Source: an uncultured Peptostreptococcaceae bacterium (GTDB lineage: Bacteria > Bacillota > Clostridia > Peptostreptococcales > Peptostreptococcaceae). From it: DNA of 64,000 bases. This document shows, piece after piece, positions 1-8,429 of this stretch. The stretch covers positions 1 to 64,000 of the forward strand of contig CALWPP010000002.1 of the NCBI GenBank assembly GCA_944383455.1. Reading direction: 5' to 3'. Positions within the stretch are counted from its first letter, which is position 1; each line of letters begins with the position of its first letter. Both the position numbers and the translations under genes were made by a program. A model generated the notes under the pieces. The model saw only the letters and a list, made by a program, of their open reading frames with translations, was not told the DNA's origin and did not search any database.

Positions 1-155
1 ATATTATGTAATTTTATTCTAAAAATTATGAATGTATATTTTAAATTATGTACAACTAGTTAAATTTTTTATAATTATTTATTTTTTGTTCAAATAAAAA
101 ACATACTAATGTATAATATTTTATATAAGTCTATAAATAATATTTGGAGGATAAA
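1..155. other. Leader region, no gene seen
   Basis: Very AT-rich. TATAAT at 112-117 could be a -10 for the MoaC-like gene, but no matching -35 is clear. Confidence 0.4.
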
Positions 156-656
156 ATGTTTGTTCAAATAAATGAAAGTAACTTTCCAAAAGTTAATGTA
201 AAAGAAGATACTTTAGATAAAAAAGATAAAAAAAATGATAACGAGTCAAGAACTGCTACTGCAACTTGTGAAATAAATATAAAAGAAGAAACTCTTATAA
301 AAATATTAAAAAACGAAATTAAAGATATTTTCCAAATTGCAAAAGCTAGTGCAATAATGGCATCAAAAAATACTTTCTTAAATATACCTATGTGTTTTCA
401 AAATACTATTTCTAGTTGTGATGTTGAGTTTGATATAGACTCAAAGAATAAAAAAATTAAAATTTATGTTACTTGTAAATCAATTGGTAAAATGAGTGTT
501 GAAATGGAGGCTTTAAATGCTTGTTCAAATTCTGCTCTTTCAATTTATCATATGTTAAAACCAAATGATAAGGATATGAGTATAACTAATCTTAAAATTT
601 TAAGTAGGACTGGTAAAAATGATAGCGAGTTTAGATTTTTAATAAATGATATCTAA
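156..656 (+). CDS. MoaC-like protein lacking canonical catalytic residues
   Basis: 166 residues. Residues about 36-160 follow the fold pattern of MoaC (cyclic pyranopterin monophosphate synthase, molybdenum cofactor synthesis): an AxxxxxASK segment, IPMC at 77-80, VEMEAL at 115-120 and IYHMLK at 130-135. In real MoaC the IPLCHPL histidine and the aspartate of IYDMCK are catalytic; here they are F81 and H132, and the C-terminal GGKSG motif is absent. K135, matching a catalytic lysine, remains. The first 35 residues are charged and unlike MoaC. The ATG at 156 is chosen because GGAGG (146-150) lies 5 nt upstream; an in-frame TTG at 144 overlaps that site. Single-gene unit with a terminator directly after the stop; no other cofactor genes nearby. 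Family assignment fairly sure; MoaC activity unlikely. Confidence 0.6.
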   Translation: MFVQINESNFPKVNVKEDTLDKKDKKNDNESRTATATCEINIKEETLIKILKNEIKDIFQIAKASAIMASKNTFLNIPMCFQNTISSCDVEFDIDSKNKKIKIYVTCKSIGKMSVEMEALNACSNSALSIYHMLKPNDKDMSITNLKILSRTGKNDSEFRFLINDI

Positions 657-680
657 AAGCGAGATTACTCGCTTTTATTG
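655..680 (+). terminator. Rho-independent terminator
   Basis: AAAAGCGAG / ATTA loop / CTCGCTTTT perfect 9-bp stem ending in a T tract, overlapping the stop codon of the MoaC-like gene. Confidence 0.8.
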
Positions 681-796
681 TTAATTTTATTTATATAAAG
701 TCTAATTATTAATTTAGTAGTAAATTTTTAAAATAATAGAAATAAATTTACATTTATATTATAATAAATAAAAATTACATAAGTAGGAGGATTAAT

Positions 797-2404
797 ATGG
801 ATTGTAAAAAAAAAGAACTAGAAAGTCTATATGGTAAAATAAGTCCTTTTGAGTTTAAAGATAAATTAATAGAAATTGCGAAAAAAAATAAAAAAAATAT
901 ATTAGATGCAGGTAGAGGAAACCCCAATTGGATAGCAACTACTCCTCGTGAAGCATTTTTTACTTTTGGTCAATTTGCTATTTCTGAAAGTAAATTAACT
1001 TGGTATGATAATGATTTAGGAGGTATGCCAAATAAAGAAGGTATATTTGATAGATTTTCATTGTTTATAAAAGAAAATAAAAACCTACCTGGAATAGATT
1101 TGTTAGAAAGAATTATAAATTATGGAATAATTGAATTAGACTTTGATAAAGATGATTGGGTTTATGAATTAACTGATGCAATAATTGGAGACAACTATCC
1201 TATTCCAGATAGAATGCTTATTCATATAGAAAAAGTCGTAAAAAAATACCTTATTCAAGAGTTAAAATATGATACTAAAAATGGTGGCGACTTTAAAGTT
1301 TTTGCAGTTGAAGGTGCCACTGCATCTATGTGTTATACATTTGACTCTTTAATAGCAAACAATTTATTATTAAAGGGAGACAAAATAGCTATAATGACTC
1401 CAACTTTTACCCCATATCTTGAAATTCCTCATCTTCCAAGATATGAGTTTGAAGTGGTTTATATTAATGCTGATGAGTATGATGAAAATAATAAACATAC
1501 TGGTCAATATACAGATAAAGAACTTGAAAAATTATGTGATAAAGATATAAAAGCACTTTTTGTTGTTAATCCAAGTAATCCAAAATCAGTTGCTATTTCA
1601 CCAAAATCATCACAGAAAATAAAAGAAATAGTAAAAAATTATAATCCAAACTTGATGATAATATCAGATGATGTTTATGGTACATTTGTTGAGGGATTTG
1701 AATCATTAATGTCAATACTTCCATTTAATACTATTGGTTCGTATTCTTATTCAAAATATTTTGGAGTTACAGGATGGAGACTTGGAACTTTAGCAGTTCA
1801 TGAGGATAATGTTTTTGATAAATTAATAAGTGAACTTCCATATTCAATAAGAAAAAGAACACAAAATAGATATAAAGATATAAATTCAAACCCATCTGAT
1901 GTAAAATTTATTGATAGAATAGTTGCAGATAGTAGACAAGTTGCTCTAAATCATACTGCTGGACTTTCTACTCCACAACAAGTCCAAATGGCGTTTTTCT
2001 CACTTTTTGCTATACTTGATAGTGAAAACAATTATAAGAATTTAACAATGGATATATGTAAAAGTCGTCAAAAACAACTTTTTGATGGTCTTGAAGTTAA
2101 ATACCATAAAAATAAATATGACGCTTGCTATTATACAGATATTAATTTGGTTGACCTTGCAAAAGAAAAGTACGGCGAAGAATTTTCAGAATTTTTAATT
2201 AAAAATTATAAAATGATAGACTTTTTATACGACCTTGCAAATGACTATTCAATAATTCTACTTGCTGGTAGTGGTTTTGCAGGTTATGAATGGTCAGTTA
2301 GAGTGTCACTTGCAAATTTATATGATGATGCTTATTTTACAATAGGTAAATCTGTAAATGATTTATTATCTAAATACAAGTGTAAATACGACAAAAAAGA
2401 GTAA
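797..2404 (+). CDS. aspD: Aspartate 4-decarboxylase / aspartate aminotransferase
   Basis: 535 residues, the usual length of the bifunctional fold-type I PLP enzyme that converts aspartate to alanine plus CO2 and also transaminates (EC 4.1.1.12). The N-terminus has the family's AGRGNPNW segment (38-45); the PLP lysine is K320 in SYSYSKYFG, followed by the TGWRLG arginine at 328; NPSNP (258-262) and DDVYG (291-295) line the cofactor. The long second half with LNHTAGLSTPQQVQM is typical of AspD and absent from ordinary aminotransferases. AGGAGG (785-790) sits 6 nt before the ATG. Monocistronic. In other bacteria decarboxylation coupled to an aspartate/alanine antiporter generates proton motive force; no such antiporter is in the window. 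Confidence 0.92.
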   Translation: MDCKKKELESLYGKISPFEFKDKLIEIAKKNKKNILDAGRGNPNWIATTPREAFFTFGQFAISESKLTWYDNDLGGMPNKEGIFDRFSLFIKENKNLPGIDLLERIINYGIIELDFDKDDWVYELTDAIIGDNYPIPDRMLIHIEKVVKKYLIQELKYDTKNGGDFKVFAVEGATASMCYTFDSLIANNLLLKGDKIAIMTPTFTPYLEIPHLPRYEFEVVYINADEYDENNKHTGQYTDKELEKLCDKDIKALFVVNPSNPKSVAISPKSSQKIKEIVKNYNPNLMIISDDVYGTFVEGFESLMSILPFNTIGSYSYSKYFGVTGWRLGTLAVHEDNVFDKLISELPYSIRKRTQNRYKDINSNPSDVKFIDRIVADSRQVALNHTAGLSTPQQVQMAFFSLFAILDSENNYKNLTMDICKSRQKQLFDGLEVKYHKNKYDACYYTDINLVDLAKEKYGEEFSEFLIKNYKMIDFLYDLANDYSIILLAGSGFAGYEWSVRVSLANLYDDAYFTIGKSVNDLLSKYKCKYDKKE

Positions 2405-2419
2405 AAATCTACTCTTTTT
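2394..2419. terminator. Bidirectional terminator between convergent genes
   Basis: AAAAAGAGTA / 6-nt loop / TACTCTTTTT. The hairpin overlaps the stops of aspD and of the convergent lysine-rich protein gene. Confidence 0.7.
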
Positions 2420-3767
2420 CTTTTTTATCATCTTTTGATTTTTCATCAGTACTTTCTTCTTTAGAAGCATCTTCTGTTTCAGTTTCTGGTTCTATACCAA
2501 GAAGGTCATCTATAGTTTTATTAAGCTCATCTTCATTTATAAATCCTATATGATTTTTAAATACTTTTCCATTCTCATTAACAAATACTGTTGCTGGGAA
2601 CCCTGGTATTTGATATTTTTTAAGTATTTCCTTATTTATATCGTAAGCAATATTCATATCACTTATACCTGCAGTCTCTGCAAATGATTTTGCTCTTTCT
2701 TTAGTTTCTTTTACTCCATCAGTCATATTTACCATAAGTATTTCTAAGTTTTCACCATATTTATCTTTTGCAGTTTTAAAATATGGTATATTTTCTTTTG
2801 ACGGAACTGCATAACTTGCCCAAAAATGAACAACTACAGGCTTTCCTTGAAAGCTTGATAATGTCACTTCTTCTCCTTTGTCATTAAATACTGTAAAATC
2901 TTCAGCTTTAAGTAAGTGAGAATCATCTACCTTTTCTTTTCCGTCTTTATTATTTTTATTTTCTTCTTTTTCCTTCTTCTTTTGTTCTTTTTCTAATTCT
3001 TTTTGTTTTTTCTTTTCCTCTTTTTCTTTTTTCTTCTGTTCTTTTTCTAGCTCTTTTTGTTTTTTCTTTTCTTCTTTGGCCTTTTCTCTTGCAAGCTTTT
3101 TTTCTTCTTTACTCATATCACTAGATTCACCTGAAACAGCCACTTGATTTTTAGATACAAACTTTTTGTATGCAAAAACTCCTCCACCTGCAACACCTAC
3201 TGCAATTAATGCAAGTGCTATTATTTTCATAAGATTTGGTTTAGATTTTTTGCCACCAGAACTTTTTTTAGATGATGATTTTTTCTCAGCTTTTTTTAAA
3301 GCTTTTTCCCTTTTCTTTTCTAGCTTCTTTATTTTCTTTTGTTTTTTCTTTTCTTCTTTTTTTATTTTTTTCGATTCTTTCTTTTCTGCTTTTTTTGATT
3401 TACTTTGTTCCTTCTTTTCTGATTTCTTAGCTTTCTTATCAGCCTTTTTTTCTTTTTTAGCTTCTTTTTTATCAGACTTTTTTATTTTCTTTTGCTCTTT
3501 TTTTTCCGCTTTTTTTGATTTACTTTGTTCTTTCTTTTCTGATTTTTTAGCTTTTTTATCAGCCTTTTTTTCCTTTTTAGCTTCTTTTTTATTAGCTTTA
3601 TTTATTTTCTTTTGTTCTTTTTTCTCGGCCTTTTTAACTTTATTGTCTTCTTTTTTCTTCTTCTTTTGTTCAGATTTTAATTTTTTCTGTTCTTTCTTTT
3701 TTTCTTTTTTCTCTTGTTTGTCTTGCTTTTTCTTTTCTTTGAGTGCAGACTTATCTTTTTTAGCCAT
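2409..3767 (-). CDS. Lysine-rich membrane protein with cysteine-less thioredoxin-like domain
   Basis: 452 residues. 1-175: almost uninterrupted Lys/Glu/Ala sequence containing a 40-residue unit repeated in tandem (45-84, 85-124, partial after 125). 179-200: one membrane segment, predicting a cytoplasmic lysine-rich tail and an exported C-terminus. 215-275: second charged region with an 18-residue unit twice (231-248, 249-266). 285-425: a TlpA/ResA-type thioredoxin fold with the cis-proline (GFP, P391) retained, but the redox motif expected after W316-A-S is Y-A-V-P-S, so both catalytic cysteines (positions 320 and 323) are Ala and Ser. 430-452: acidic tail. It cannot do thiol-disulfide exchange through the normal site. 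The basic tail could bind nucleic acid, ribosomes or membrane; that is inference. Upstream GGGGGG serves as the ribosome-binding site. Confidence 0.75.
   Translation of the reverse strand: MAKKDKSALKEKKKQDKQEKKEKKKEQKKLKSEQKKKKKEDNKVKKAEKKEQKKINKANKKEAKKEKKADKKAKKSEKKEQSKSKKAEKKEQKKIKKSDKKEAKKEKKADKKAKKSEKKEQSKSKKAEKKESKKIKKEEKKKQKKIKKLEKKREKALKKAEKKSSSKKSSGGKKSKPNLMKIIALALIAVGVAGGGVFAYKKFVSKNQVAVSGESSDMSKEEKKLAREKAKEEKKKQKELEKEQKKKEKEEKKKQKELEKEQKKKEKEENKNNKDGKEKVDDSHLLKAEDFTVFNDKGEEVTLSSFQGKPVVVHFWASYAVPSKENIPYFKTAKDKYGENLEILMVNMTDGVKETKERAKSFAETAGISDMNIAYDINKEILKKYQIPGFPATVFVNENGKVFKNHIGFINEDELNKTIDDLLGIEPETETEDASKEESTDEKSKDDKKEKE
3361..3600 (-). repeat. Two tandem 120-bp coding repeats
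   Basis: 3361-3480 and 3481-3600 are near-identical in register and a partial third unit follows from 3601. They encode the 40-residue lysine-rich unit of the membrane protein. Differences are mostly third-position changes, so the repeat is kept at protein level. Confidence 0.8.
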
Positions 3768-3864
3768 AAAAAATCCCCCCTTTATAAAAAGGCTTCTTTA
3801 TCTTATTTGATTGTATCACTTATAAAAACTAAATTCAATATAATTTAAATATTAAATATCAATC

Positions 3865-3893
3865 AAAAAAGAGGCTAAACTGCCTCTTTTTTT
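3865..3893 (-). terminator. Terminator of the feo operon
   Basis: AAAAAAGAGGC / TAAACT / GCCTCTTTTTTT, just past the stop of the small Cys-rich gene. Confidence 0.8.
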
Positions 3894-3894
3894 C

Positions 3895-4044
3895 TTAGTT
3901 ACAACTATTTTTATTACAATTTTCTTTAATAGAACAACTACAGCATCCTTTTCCTTGTTTTTTACTTTTACTAAGTGATTTTATTGAAATAGAAAGTATA
4001 GTTAAAATTATTAATATAACTATAATATTTGCTAGATTTTGCAT
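3895..4044 (-). CDS. FeoB-associated Cys-rich small membrane protein
   Basis: 49-residue reading frame starting at the ATG at 4044 and ending at the TAA at 3895-3897. One N-terminal hydrophobic segment (about 4-20, rich in Ile/Leu), a basic stretch (KSKSKKQ), then a GCCSCS motif and two further cysteines near the end (five in the last 16 residues). This architecture and the place directly after feoB match the short FeoB-associated Cys-rich membrane proteins found in many Firmicutes feo operons, whose job is unknown but may be iron docking or delivery. Only 4 nt separate it from the feoB stop. Confidence 0.85.
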   Translation of the reverse strand: MQNLANIIVILIILTILSISIKSLSKSKKQGKGCCSCSIKENCNKNSCN

Positions 4045-4048
4045 TAAA

Positions 4049-6013
4049 TTATCCTACCTTTATTTCTTTTAATTCTTCTTTTTTGTTAAATTTATAGACT
4101 TTTATTTTTTTTACTATAAATAAAACACTTAGCAGTAATATTATTAGGCTAAATAAAAATCCATCTCCTAACTTTTTATAAACTAATATACTTCCTATTT
4201 GATAAACTAACATAGAAAAAGTATAACCAACCCAAATTTGAAGTAAAATAGCTTTTTTTAGTATTTTTTTAGATTTCATTTCACTCTTCATAGCTCCAAT
4301 TGCAGCAAAACAAGGTGGTGTAAATAAATTAAAAAACATAAAACTAAGTGCACAAAGAGATGTTATTCCCATAGCATCTTTTGCAACTACTGCATCTAAT
4401 AATTGAAATTCTTCTCCTATTGCACTACTCATAGCATAAACTGTTGATAATGTTGCTACTACTTCTTCTTTAGCTATAAATCCTGTAATAGCTGATGCTG
4501 CTAATTGCCAAGTTCCTATTCCAACAGGTATTAAAAGTATTGAAAATGGTTTAGCAATTGTTGCAAGTATAGAGCTATCAACATTATCATTAACTAAATT
4601 AAATGAAAAATCAAATGATGCCATAATAAAAATCAAAGTATTACAAACTAAAATTATAGTCCCTGCTTTTTGGATAAAGTCCTTTGCAGTTTCTATCATT
4701 CTAAAAAATGCTCTTTTTATACTTGGAATTTTATATTCAGGAAGTTCTAATATAAAATAGTTATCAATATTATCAACTCCCATTACTTTTTTCAATAAAA
4801 GTCCAACCGAGATTATAACAGAAAATGCAATCAGATAAACAATAGGAAATAAAAATGGGTTTTCAGGAAAAAATACAGAAGTAAATAAAGCAATAATAGG
4901 AACTTTCGCACCACAAGGTATAAAAGGCGTTAGTATAATTGTTAATCTTTTTTGTCTTTCATCTTTTATAGTTCTTGTTGACATTATACCTGGTATTGAA
5001 CAACCATAACCAACTACCATAGGTATTATAGATTTTCCTGATAATCCTATTTTTCTAAAAAGTGGGTCAAATATTAAAGCTATACGAGCCATAAAACCAC
5101 TATCTTCAATAAGAGATAAGAAAAACATAAGTATCATAACAAGTGGTACAAAACCAACTATTGCTCCAACTCCTCCAACTATACCATCAGTCAAAAGAGC
5201 ATTTAAAAAATCATTAACTCCATATTTTGAAAGTAAATCAGAAAGTCCAAATTGAGCATTTTCTATAAATAATACCAAGTTATCTGCAATTAGTGGCCCT
5301 AAAGTATTTATAGATAAGTTAAATACTAAACTCATTATAATTATAAAAATAGGAACACCTATAAAAGGATTTGTTATATAATTATCTATTTTATCCTGTA
5401 ATGTTTCTTCATTTTCTTTTATTTCTTTTTTACATACTTTATTTACTAAATCACTTACTCTTTTAAATCTTTCTTTATCTTGATTATTTATATTATCAAT
5501 TTTTAAAACATCTACAAATGGATTTTCTTGTTTTTTTCCTCTTATATAAAAAGCAGATTCTATCAAAGTATCAATGCCTTTTTCTTTCATAGCCGATATA
5601 TTTACCACTTTACATTTTAGTAATCTCTCAAGCTTTAGTATATCTATATCATCTTTTAATATATCCATTTTGTTTAGTGCAATAATAACAGGTATATTTA
5701 ACTCTAATATTTGAGTTGTAAAAAATAAACTTCTTTCTAGATTAGTTGAATCGATAACATTTATTATAACATCTGGTGTACTTTGTTTGATAAATTCAGT
5801 AGTTACACTTTCTTCACTTGTAAAAGGTCTTATAGAGTATGCTCCTGGCAAATCTATTATAGTAGCTTCTTTATTAAAAGAACTTTTAATACTTGCCTTT
5901 TTTTCTTTTATTGTTACCCCGGACCAGTTTCCTACGTGTTCATTTTTTCCAGTTAAAGAATTAAATAAAGTTGTCTTACCACTATTTGGATTTCCAATTA
6001 ATACAATATTCAT
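4049..6013 (-). CDS. feoB: Ferrous iron transporter FeoB
   Basis: 654 residues. N-terminal GTPase domain with G1 GNPNSGKT (7-14), G3 DLPG (54-57) and G4 NKMD (114-117), a helical linker (about 165-215), then a polytopic membrane part with the duplicated Gate/nucleoside-recognition regions and the conserved GCSIPG segment. Imports Fe2+ across the cytoplasmic membrane, normal for anaerobes. Follows feoA by 9 nt; its GGAGG site overlaps the feoA stop, so the two are translationally linked. Operon order feoA-feoB-small Cys-rich protein. Upstream region carries Fur-box-like sequence. Confidence 0.95.
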   Translation of the reverse strand: MNIVLIGNPNSGKTTLFNSLTGKNEHVGNWSGVTIKEKKASIKSSFNKEATIIDLPGAYSIRPFTSEESVTTEFIKQSTPDVIINVIDSTNLERSLFFTTQILELNIPVIIALNKMDILKDDIDILKLERLLKCKVVNISAMKEKGIDTLIESAFYIRGKKQENPFVDVLKIDNINNQDKERFKRVSDLVNKVCKKEIKENEETLQDKIDNYITNPFIGVPIFIIIMSLVFNLSINTLGPLIADNLVLFIENAQFGLSDLLSKYGVNDFLNALLTDGIVGGVGAIVGFVPLVMILMFFLSLIEDSGFMARIALIFDPLFRKIGLSGKSIIPMVVGYGCSIPGIMSTRTIKDERQKRLTIILTPFIPCGAKVPIIALFTSVFFPENPFLFPIVYLIAFSVIISVGLLLKKVMGVDNIDNYFILELPEYKIPSIKRAFFRMIETAKDFIQKAGTIILVCNTLIFIMASFDFSFNLVNDNVDSSILATIAKPFSILLIPVGIGTWQLAASAITGFIAKEEVVATLSTVYAMSSAIGEEFQLLDAVVAKDAMGITSLCALSFMFFNLFTPPCFAAIGAMKSEMKSKKILKKAILLQIWVGYTFSMLVYQIGSILVYKKLGDGFLFSLIILLLSVLFIVKKIKVYKFNKKEELKEIKVG

Positions 6014-6022
6014 AAAATCCTC

Positions 6023-6235
6023 CTACTCTATTTCAATAAGATAAGCTAAATTTTTATCTATTGCATATCTTCCACCTTTTATATTTAATATAAGGTTAGA
6101 ACTTAATTTTTTAGTTATACTTATTTTTTCTCCTTCAAAACAACCTAATGTAAATAAAAATTCTTTTATTTCATTATTAGCATTTATATTCTTTATTTTA
6201 TAGATAACTCCTTTTTCACCATCAACTATACTCAT
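6023..6235 (-). CDS. feoA: FeoA family protein
   Basis: 70-residue SH3-like FeoA, the cytoplasmic partner needed for full FeoB activity. The LGCFEGEKISI segment and the terminal GGRYAIDKNLAYLIEIE-type segment are characteristic. First gene of the minus-strand feo operon; AAGG (the AAAGGTTGT stretch upstream of the ATG) serves as a modest ribosome site. Confidence 0.85.
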   Translation of the reverse strand: MSIVDGEKGVIYKIKNINANNEIKEFLFTLGCFEGEKISITKKLSSNLILNIKGGRYAIDKNLAYLIEIE

Positions 6236-6286
6236 AATTACAACCTTTCTTATTAATAATTACTATTAATTTAATAATAATATAAA

Positions 6287-6301
6287 TGATAATAGTTGTC
6301 A
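6287..6301. promoter_or_regulatory. Fur-box-like operator
   Basis: TGATAATAGTTGTCA matches the inverted-repeat core TGATAAT-N-ATTATCA at 12 of 14 positions. It lies 52 bp before feoA and 93 bp before the divergent cyclophilin gene. A second palindromic A/T stretch, TTAATAATTACTATTAA (6253-6269), is nearer feoA. A Fur homologue is encoded at 41488-41922. Confidence 0.55.
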
Positions 6302-6393
6302 ATATTTATAATACTCTTTACTATACACTTTATAAAATATATTTTATGTGTTATAATATCCTAAATAAACTCTTTAAAATGGAGGTATTTATT

Positions 6394-7017
6394 TTGAAAA
6401 ATAAATTTATTATTGTATTTTTACTACCACTATTATTATTAGTTGGTTGTAATAAAACTGTCGAGAAAACTAAAAAAGAAATTATAGAAAATAAAGAAGA
6501 TTTACCAATAGCTACTATAACAATAAAAGATTATGGTGTAGTTAAAGCCGAGTTATATCCTAATATAGCACCTAATACTGTTAATAATTTTATTGAACTT
6601 TCAAATAGTGGATTTTATGATGGTCTTACGTTTCACAGAATAATAAAGGATTTTATGATTCAAGGTGGAGACCCTGAAGGAAATGGTATGGGTGGACCTG
6701 GGTATTCTATTAAAGGTGAATTTACCAATAATGATTTTGTAAATAATTTATCTCATAAAAAAGGTGTTTTGTCTATGGCTAGAACACAAGACCCTAATAG
6801 TGCCGGAAGTCAATTTTTTATAGTTACTAAAGATTCTTTATTTTTAGATAATGATTATGCATCATTTGGACAAGTTATAAGTGGTATGGATATAGTGTCT
6901 AAAATAGAAAATGTAAAAACTGGAGATAATGATAGACCAGTTAAAGATGTTGTGATTGAATCTATAAAAGTTGATACAAAAGGTATTAATTACAACTCAC
7001 CTGAAAAGATAAAATAA
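6394..7017 (+). CDS. Peptidyl-prolyl isomerase lipoprotein (cyclophilin)
   Basis: 207 residues from a TTG start at 6394, chosen because GGAGGT (6381-6386) is 7 nt upstream and it gives a clean lipoprotein signal: basic start, hydrophobic core, LVGC lipobox with C19. Residues about 38-190 are a cyclophilin domain with FHRIIKDFMIQGGDP (catalytic arginine) and SQFFI. Acts outside the membrane on folding of exported proteins. Reads divergently from feoA across the Fur-box-like site. Monocistronic, with a bidirectional terminator after the stop. Confidence 0.9.
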   Translation: MKNKFIIVFLLPLLLLVGCNKTVEKTKKEIIENKEDLPIATITIKDYGVVKAELYPNIAPNTVNNFIELSNSGFYDGLTFHRIIKDFMIQGGDPEGNGMGGPGYSIKGEFTNNDFVNNLSHKKGVLSMARTQDPNSAGSQFFIVTKDSLFLDNDYASFGQVISGMDIVSKIENVKTGDNDRPVKDVVIESIKVDTKGINYNSPEKIK

Positions 7018-7048
7018 GTCTCTTTTTAAATTATAAGAGACTTATTTT
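7011..7048. terminator. Bidirectional terminator
   Basis: AAAATAAGTCTCTT / 10-nt loop / AAGAGACTTATTTT between the convergent cyclophilin gene and the membrane-protein gene. Confidence 0.75.
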
Positions 7049-7611
7049 ATGCTTTTGTTAATATTTTTAGATACGAAAAACATAAATAAAAATATTAATA
7101 ATATAAAAATAATTTTTATGGGATTTGTCAAAACACCATCTAAATCATTACCTATATAACTTACTATAGAAAATAAACAAACTTTTCCAACAATCATGCT
7201 ACATAAAAAATTTTTATAGTCTATATCACTAATACCCGCACTAATACTTACTAAAAAGCTTGGTACAAAAAAACTTGCATAACAAATAAATAATATTACT
7301 GTACTTTGTTTTTTTATCCAAATAGAAATTTTATCTATATTATTATTTTTTATTCTTTTAAAAAATTTTGTATTACTAAATCTTCTTGATAAATAATAAA
7401 GTAAGAAAGTTCCAAAACAAGAACCAATACTTGATGCTATTATTCCTCTAGTAAAACCCAAAAAAATAGCATTAGTCCCCACTATAGCAACAAGAGGTAA
7501 AGCTGGAAAAAAACTTTCTACAAAAGTTACAAAAATACTTATAATAAACACTAATATCTGATTTTTATTTGCAATTAAAAACAAATTGTCTATATACTCC
7601 ACTAGCTTCAC
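7042..7611 (-). CDS. DedA/TVP38 (VTT-domain) membrane protein
   Basis: 189 residues with about five hydrophobic segments. The PALPLVAIVGTNAIFLGF stretch (36-53) is the re-entrant motif of the SNARE-associated/DedA/TVP38 superfamily, and G-x-x-F-G/Y-Y-L-S-R-R follows. Members are implicated in lipid scrambling and membrane homeostasis; the substrate is unknown here. The first codon shown is GTG (7611), almost abutting GAGG; a second GTG three codons later has better spacing, so the start is uncertain. It follows nadK by 5 nt or overlaps its spacing, in the run pseudokinase-nadK-this gene. Confidence 0.75.
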   Translation of the reverse strand: MKLVEYIDNLFLIANKNQILVFIISIFVTFVESFFPALPLVAIVGTNAIFLGFTRGIIASSIGSCFGTFLLYYLSRRFSNTKFFKRIKNNNIDKISIWIKKQSTVILFICYASFFVPSFLVSISAGISDIDYKNFLCSMIVGKVCLFSIVSYIGNDLDGVLTNPIKIIFILLIFLFMFFVSKNINKSIK

Positions 7612-7616
7612 CCTCT

Positions 7617-8414
7617 TTATAAAAACTTTTCACAAGCTCTTTTCCAAAACTCATAATTTTTCATTCTAAGTAACTTTATATTAAGAGATGATTTTTTTAC
7701 CTTTATACTTTCTATATCCTCAAAACTATACTCTACTCCATCAGAAACTACAAGTATTGAATTTTCAAATCTAAATTCTGGTATTATATCTATTATCGAC
7801 TGGTCTGGTAAAATAATACTAGATGTAAAACTTCTATAAGCAGTTGTGTTCATAGGAGCTATAGGAGTTAATTGAATTATATCTAAGCTTGGGTCTACTA
7901 TGCTTCCTCCTGCTGAATAATTATAAGCAGTTGATCCCATTGGAGTTGATACTAATATAGCATCGCCACTAAAACTTTGTATATTTTTTGAATTAACTTT
8001 TATATCTAAATGAACAGTTCTTGAAAATACATTTTTTATAACAATTTCATTTACTGCATTAATTGAGATAATTTTATTTTTAGAACTGATTTGTGCATTT
8101 ATACAGTTTATTTCTTCAATAAAAAAATTTCCACTCTTTAACAAATTTACAAAATCGTTTATATTGTTTGATTCAAATTCACTAAAAAAACCTAGATGTC
8201 CAGTATTTATAGCTAGTATCGGAATATCTGGAAAATTAAAATCTCTAATAGTTTTTAAAAAAGATCCATCTCCACCTATTGATATTATTAAATCAGTATC
8301 ATCATTTATATTATCAAATACAAAAAAACCTTCTTCTAACAACATATTTTTTAATAAATCTTTTGTTTCTATTGATTTTATTAAGTTATTACTACTTATA
8401 GTTATTGACCTCAT
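7617..8414 (-). CDS. nadK: NAD kinase
   Basis: 265 residues. GGDGSF (47-52) is the ATP/polyphosphate-binding loop, NTGHLGF (70-76) and the STPMGSTAYNYSAGG segment bind NAD. Phosphorylates NAD to NADP, the only route to NADP. It starts 15 nt after the stop of the kinase-like gene and is followed closely by the VTT-domain gene, so the three are probably one transcript. Confidence 0.95.
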   Translation of the reverse strand: MRSITISSNNLIKSIETKDLLKNMLLEEGFFVFDNINDDTDLIISIGGDGSFLKTIRDFNFPDIPILAINTGHLGFFSEFESNNINDFVNLLKSGNFFIEEINCINAQISSKNKIISINAVNEIVIKNVFSRTVHLDIKVNSKNIQSFSGDAILVSTPMGSTAYNYSAGGSIVDPSLDIIQLTPIAPMNTTAYRSFTSSIILPDQSIIDIIPEFRFENSILVVSDGVEYSFEDIESIKVKKSSLNIKLLRMKNYEFWKRACEKFL

Positions 8415-8429
8415 TAAAATTCCTCTCTA

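Noticed and set aside
2409..3767. Frameshift or low-complexity artefact
   Set aside because: The frame is open for 452 codons, has a membrane segment and a full thioredoxin-like fold, and wobble differences show coding selection.
3166..3810. 214-codon open frame rich in Phe/Ser, antisense to the lysine-rich protein
   Set aside because: It is the complement of lysine codons (AAA/AAG read as TTT/CTT); no ribosome site and no family. A shadow of the real gene.
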